Assembly: GCA_030674185.1 (NCBI GenBank)
Contig: CM060306.1
Location: forward strand, 40,917,483 to 40,981,482
From: Monoplex corrugatus
Taxonomy: Eukaryota; Mollusca; Gastropoda; Littorinimorpha; Ranellidae
Length of the DNA: 64,000 bases
Direction of reading: 5' to 3'
The notes under the pieces are model-generated. The model was not told the origin of the DNA. It ran no database searches and was given only the letters and a program-made list of their open reading frames with translations. The position numbers and the translations under genes were made by a program. Below, one piece after another: positions 60,480 through 64,000 of this stretch (within the stretch, counting starts at the first letter, position 1; every line of letters begins with the position of its first letter).

Positions 60480-61070
60480 GGCGGCTAACAGTGTTCATGA
60501 AGAGCGGTACACTTAGTCTCTTTTATCGTTTGCCGCTTCGAATGGAAATGATAATTAAACAAAATTTTGTACAAATATTGTAGATGGAAGTCTGATCTAC
60601 AAACTGATGTATTATGAGCTTGGGCAATCAGGTCTTTGTAGTAGAAAATCCACTTTGAACATTTCACTGCTTGAATTTTGACACTTTCATCACACGGATC
60701 ATGATGAAACGGGCATGAAAATAAGGCTCTGGATGTCTTCTTTCATTTCATTGGTTAGAGTAGTGTAAACAGAAGACAATTGGCATTATGTCAAGACCGC
60801 CGGCCGAACTCGCCAGAGTAGGGCGAATTAATATGTAATAAAACATATAGGCCTACTAAAATGAGTATTAGTCTAAACAAGTACATAATTCAAACAACAA
60901 AACACCAATAATTCAAACAACAAAACACCAATCTTTTTATTGCAGCAGATTTTATTAAATTTTTATCACATATCGCAAAATATGAGTTGAAAATCACAAA
61001 GAAATAGGTCAAATCTGCAGACTTTCTGTCTGATGCACGCTGTTTGGAGTAGCTATTAGAGTAGCTATTA
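60480..61070. other. Unassigned intronic sequence
   Basis: It holds the presumed promoter of the antisense candidate and, near 60936-60960, AATAAA signals on the minus strand. No further coding recognised. Confidence 0.35.
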
Positions 61071-61352
61071 TCAGTCACAGTCGCTTTCTTGATGCACAGT
61101 ATGTCGGAGAATTCTAGAAGCATCAATATGAACATGCCCACTTGATGTTGATGGTTGATTTTCCACCTCCATTTCATCAGTTTCATCAATTTTCGGTCTT
61201 AGCAAGGGCTCTTTGTTGAGTGAAGTGCTGATCAACGAAGATATACTCAATTCAGAGGCTGTTTCTTCTGTTTTGGGCTCAAAATCACTGCCTTTTTCGA
61301 GGAGGATTTCATCCAAAACTTGTTGCACTGTGTAGCGAGCTCGTTTAATCAT
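61071..61352 (-). CDS. Unrecognised acidic 93-codon ORF
   Basis: MIKRARYTVQQVLDEILLEK followed by an acidic, Ser/Thr/Glu-rich region and QPSTSSGHVHIDASR. The YTVxxVLDxI opening resembles the N-terminus of some piggyBac-type transposases, but no catalytic domain follows, so this is speculative. TGACGTCA (a CRE/ATF palindrome) lies just upstream of the ATG at about 61354-61361. AATAAA signals on the same strand follow near 60936-60960, so a short transcription unit is possible. Confidence 0.35.
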   Translation of the reverse strand: MIKRARYTVQQVLDEILLEKGSDFEPKTEETASELSISSLISTSLNKEPLLRPKIDETDEMEVENQPSTSSGHVHIDASRILRHTVHQESDCD

Positions 61353-61500
61353 CTTGACGTCAGAAAAACAACAAAAAACTGTAAAATTGCTTCAAAATGA
61401 CTTGGCGTAATCTTCGAAGTTATCAGAAGGGAAGAGTGAGGGAGTAACGTCCCTTTCTTAATGAATATTCATACAAGTGAAACTGAAAGTGAGTGGCTGT

Positions 61501-61570
61501 GTGCACCTGACAAATTATTGAGCGCAGGAGCTGAGAAGCGATCAGTTGCGCTCGACAAATTGTCAGGCAC
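61501..61570. repeat. 70-bp imperfect hairpin
   Basis: CCTGACAAATTATTGAGCGC pairs with GCGCTCGACAAATTGTCAGG across a short loop containing a second CTGA/TCAG pairing. It lies about 110 bp upstream of S26 exon 2. Confidence 0.8.
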
Positions 61571-61679
61571 AGGGCTGAAAGACTTAATACTAATAATAGT
61601 GTAAATTTCCTTTTTCTGGCATCAATAGCTTATATGATTTGTACGCCCTATATAATTTGTATGTCTTGTTTTGTTGCAG

Positions 61680-61857
61680 ACTCAGAAGAGGAGAAACAAC
61701 GGCCGTTCCAAGAAGGGGCGTGGACATGTCAAACATGTCCGCTGCACAAACTGCGCTCGCTGTGTGCCAAAAGACAAAGCCATAAAAAAATTTGTCATTA
61801 GAAATATTGTCGAGGCTGCAGCTGTCAGAGACATATCCGATGCTAGTGTGTATGAAG
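61680..61857 (+). CDS. RPS26: Ribosomal protein S26, exon 2
   Basis: The 178-nt exon encodes [59 protein letters not shown] plus one base. This is essentially the conserved S26 N-terminal half, with the first zinc-binding CxxC pair (CTNC). The acceptor is TTTTGTTGCAG (to 61679) and the donor is GAAG/GTTAGT at 61858. Intact splice sites show it is not a processed pseudogene. The exon with the second CxxC (CVSC in other animals) should follow but is not seen before 64000. S26 is an essential 40S component near the mRNA exit channel. Confidence 0.95.
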
Positions 61858-62277
61858 GTTAGTAGTTGATTGAGTATGATGTATTTTTGTGACATTTTTA
61901 CTGTTTTTTTCTTTAACACTTTGGCATCGTCAGCTGGCTATTTGACCTACTTCCCTGCAGACGTGCCAGCTGCCACTGACTACTTTCCTTGGAAACGTGC
62001 ATTTTTAGGCCACTTTCAATTGATTTTCACAGGCGGCCCAAATGACTAACAATAACATCAACATGTAGGGTATGGTTAGAAAAGTACTTTAATCCTCTTT
62101 TAGGATATCTACAGTATAAGGTTTGTTCAGACATGCTTTGAGGTTATTTGTGCAGTGAAATATCATGGTTGAGGAGCATTTCAGACAAGCATTTCATCCA
62201 TTCAGCAGATGTAAACAAAACAGAAAAAAGAGACACCAATTCTCCATGACTTGTATCATCTGATCAGAAGCTCAGAA

Positions 62278-62308
<31 letters not shown>

Positions 62309-62580
62309 AATTCCACAATCCTGAGTGAACAGCGACATCATGCATTCGCAGGGCGCTCCATTTTGCCTTTGTTTCAGTGAAGCACGCGGTTCGGGTGACG
62401 TTGATCTCGCTTCCGAAAAATTCTTCAAATAGACTTTTTACTCGGGAAATCACTCTCACAGTATTTAGAAATGGTTATTTAATTACACATACTATACCGT
62501 GGCTCACAAATGCAATAAGCGGCAGCGGTTTGCCAATTCTGCCTCGTAACAATAAAGTCCGAAGGGACAGTAACTCTGAG
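61858..62580. other. Unassigned intronic sequence
   Basis: Includes a short CA repeat at 62282-62307. No exon recognised. Confidence 0.4.
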
Positions 62581-62589
62581 AGTATCCAT

Positions 62590-62660
62590 GTCTTGCGCAT
62601 GCGCATGTGCTCTTCCTCTTTTCTCGGCAGCCATCTTCCAGCTCGCCTCGTATGCTCTGA
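62590..62660 (+). promoter_or_regulatory. NRF1/YY1-type promoter-like cluster
   Basis: TTGCGCATGCGCATGTG contains a full TGCGCATGCGCA palindrome, the consensus NRF1 site. CGGCAGCCATCTTCC, about 30 bp downstream, matches a YY1-type site. Pyrimidine-rich sequence lies between. It precedes the ORF at 62729 by about 90 bp and suggests a TATA-less start. Confidence 0.5.
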
Positions 62661-62728
62661 GCAGCTAAGTATTTTTCGATTTCGCTACGCGATCGATCGA
62701 TTGTCGTTGTTGTTTTTGTGTCTTGCCT

Positions 62729-64000
62729 ATGTTTTCGTTTAAGGGAGAAACTTATGTGAAGCGATTGGGTGGTAAAGCTAGGGTTAAGAAGATTTCGTCC
62801 GCCGAATCCTCAAACCCACAAAGCGGTGGTTCGACCGGTGCAAAACCCGCTCTCTCTTCATCTTTGTCTCTCCCTTTTACGTCTTCTCTCTCTCACTCTA
62901 TCGACAAGTCATCGCAACTCAGCTACGGTTCTGTTGCGGTGACCACGAGCCCTCAACTCAGCTGCGGCTCAGTTGATTTTTCGTCATTTTGCGGCCTTCA
63001 CACTACCCATCACGGTGATCGACTCAACTGCGGTTCTGTCGATTCTGTGCTCGCCCCCTTCGTACAGCTTAACTCCGGTTCTGCTGGTACTGTTTCAGCC
63101 TCCATGGCTGAAGGGCGCATTGGGTATGGGTCTCCTTCGGGAGGCAGGAAGGCCAGCAACTTGACTGAAACTGGCTCACCCCCTGGTTCGCCAGGGGGAC
63201 ACCCCCTGGTTCGCCAGGTGGGTCAAGGGAGACAACCCCACCCTTACGGGCGTCAGATCGTCGATCCGCCCTGGTTGTCTCCCTTCCTCCCCTACAGCCT
63301 GCTGCTGCCCCCGCCACAACCTCTCTGTCCCATTCCGGACAGAGCACTTGGGCGCCTTGGCAACTACCAAGCGACCCACGGCGGGCTGGCACATCTCTGT
63401 CCCATTCCGGACAGAGCACTTGGGCGCCTTGGCACATGCCAAGCCGCCCCTAGCAGGCTGCCCTTTGGGCACTGGGGACCGGGCCAGGCCCTCCCCTTCA
63501 TGGGGTCAGGGTCCTGATACCCCATGGGCTCAGCCCATGCCGCATCCCATGGCACCGTACATGGCACCATGGCACCCAACCTTGGGATTTCCCCCGGCCT
63601 CGGCCGCGGGATGCACGTGGTGGCCCGGCTTTATGCCTGGCGCCCCACCGGCGCAGGCCTCACCCTGGCCAGCCCCTCCGGCACCCCCGGTGTCGGATTC
63701 ACCCCCGGGGGTACCTCCTGGGGACTCTGACCTGGGTCCCACCAGCGTGGCACCCCTGTCGGACACTCCGCAGACTCTCGCCCCCTCTATAGGCGGGCCA
63801 GAGGACACGGACTCTGGCTCAGAGGATGAGGCCCCTGCCCACACGGCCTTCTGCTTCCAAGAGGCCATGGACCGGCTGGCAAGCCACACACCGGAGGCGG
63901 TGTCCACAGTGCCAGCGCCCAAGGCTCCCAAGCTTGGCTCGGCCGAGCGCCTTTTCAGCGCTCACCCTACCTCAGCCCCACGTGCCTCTTTTCTCAAAGA
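62729..64000 (+). pseudogene. Proline-rich gag-like ORF, frame-broken, running off the window
   Basis: An ATG at 62729 opens MFSFKGETYVKRLGGKARVK. Next comes a Ser/Gly-rich region with imperfect repeats (QLSYGSV, QLSCGSVDF, RLNCGSVDS, QLNSGSAG). A 23-bp tandem duplication at 63178-63223 shifts the frame: after it, GSPGGSRETTPPLRASDRRS is readable in frame 2. A 24-residue repeat (SLSHSGQSTWAPW...) covers 63322-63465. Another shift near 63450 leads to a third frame reading PMPHPMAPYMAPWHPTLGFP, PPGVPPGDSD, DSGSEDEAPAHTAFCFQEAM and AERLFSAHPTSAPRASFLK to the window end. The layout (basic start, Pro-rich middle, acidic DSGSEDE then a helical segment) recalls gag-like ORFs of DIRS-type retroelements. 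No reverse transcriptase or recombinase is visible, so a host gene is not excluded. Confidence 0.5.

Overview
The window looks like nuclear DNA of a marine invertebrate, most likely a gastropod mollusc. This is an inference from three things: very long CA/TG microsatellites, many families of decayed non-LTR retrotransposons (LINEs), tRNA-derived SINEs and small inverted-repeat elements, and sparse host exons separated by kilobases of intron. Nothing looks prokaryotic. Almost all of the many open frames are microsatellite translations (poly-TH, poly-CV) or relics of mobile elements.

Three loci appear to be host genes. (1) On the minus strand, three exons of a serum paraoxonase/arylesterase-like gene lie at 11754-11699, 8745-8550 and 1620-1488. 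Their splice phases agree, and they carry the GSED metal-ligand motif and both histidines of the PON catalytic dyad. Its other exons were not found and probably lie outside the window. (2) On the plus strand, ribosomal protein S26 is present as a 5'TOP exon 1 ending exactly at the ATG (55333-55374) and exon 2 (61680-61857). The 6.3 kb intron between them holds an intact-ended Mutator-like element, a second candidate inverted-repeat element and antisense short-ORF candidates. The last S26 exon is not in the window. (3) At the right edge (62.6-64.0 kb) a GC-rich, promoter-like segment leads into a long, frame-broken, proline-rich ORF that resembles a retroelement gag and is packed with perfect short hairpins.

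Layout: 0-8 kb holds LINE relics inside the PON intron, including a RNase H-bearing I-clade-like element and a nested CR1-like fragment. 8-12 kb holds two PON exons and a 2.1 kb satellite with 27/28-bp units. 13-16.6 kb holds a pogo/Tigger-like transposon, most of which is tandemly duplicated as a 1.57 kb unit. 18-22 kb holds a LINE relic, a mariner pseudogene, SINEs and an RTE/BovB-like LINE. 22.9-31 kb holds palindromic TTAA-flanked MITEs, SINE-derived 67-bp arrays, compound microsatellite arrays and LINE 3' ends. 31-41 kb is mostly unannotatable DNA with LINE/SINE/MITE pieces and one TATA promoter-like module. 41-52 kb holds an L2/CR1-like LINE, a second RTE-like copy, and a nearly full-length but disabled 4 kb endonuclease-RT LINE. 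52-55 kb holds SINE and simple-repeat DNA, followed by the S26 locus.

The genes do not form a pathway together. The window is best read as two unrelated housekeeping/enzymatic genes embedded in repeat-dense DNA. Its main interest is repeat architecture: nested insertions, duplications with readable breakpoints, clean target-site duplications and exons hidden between repeats.
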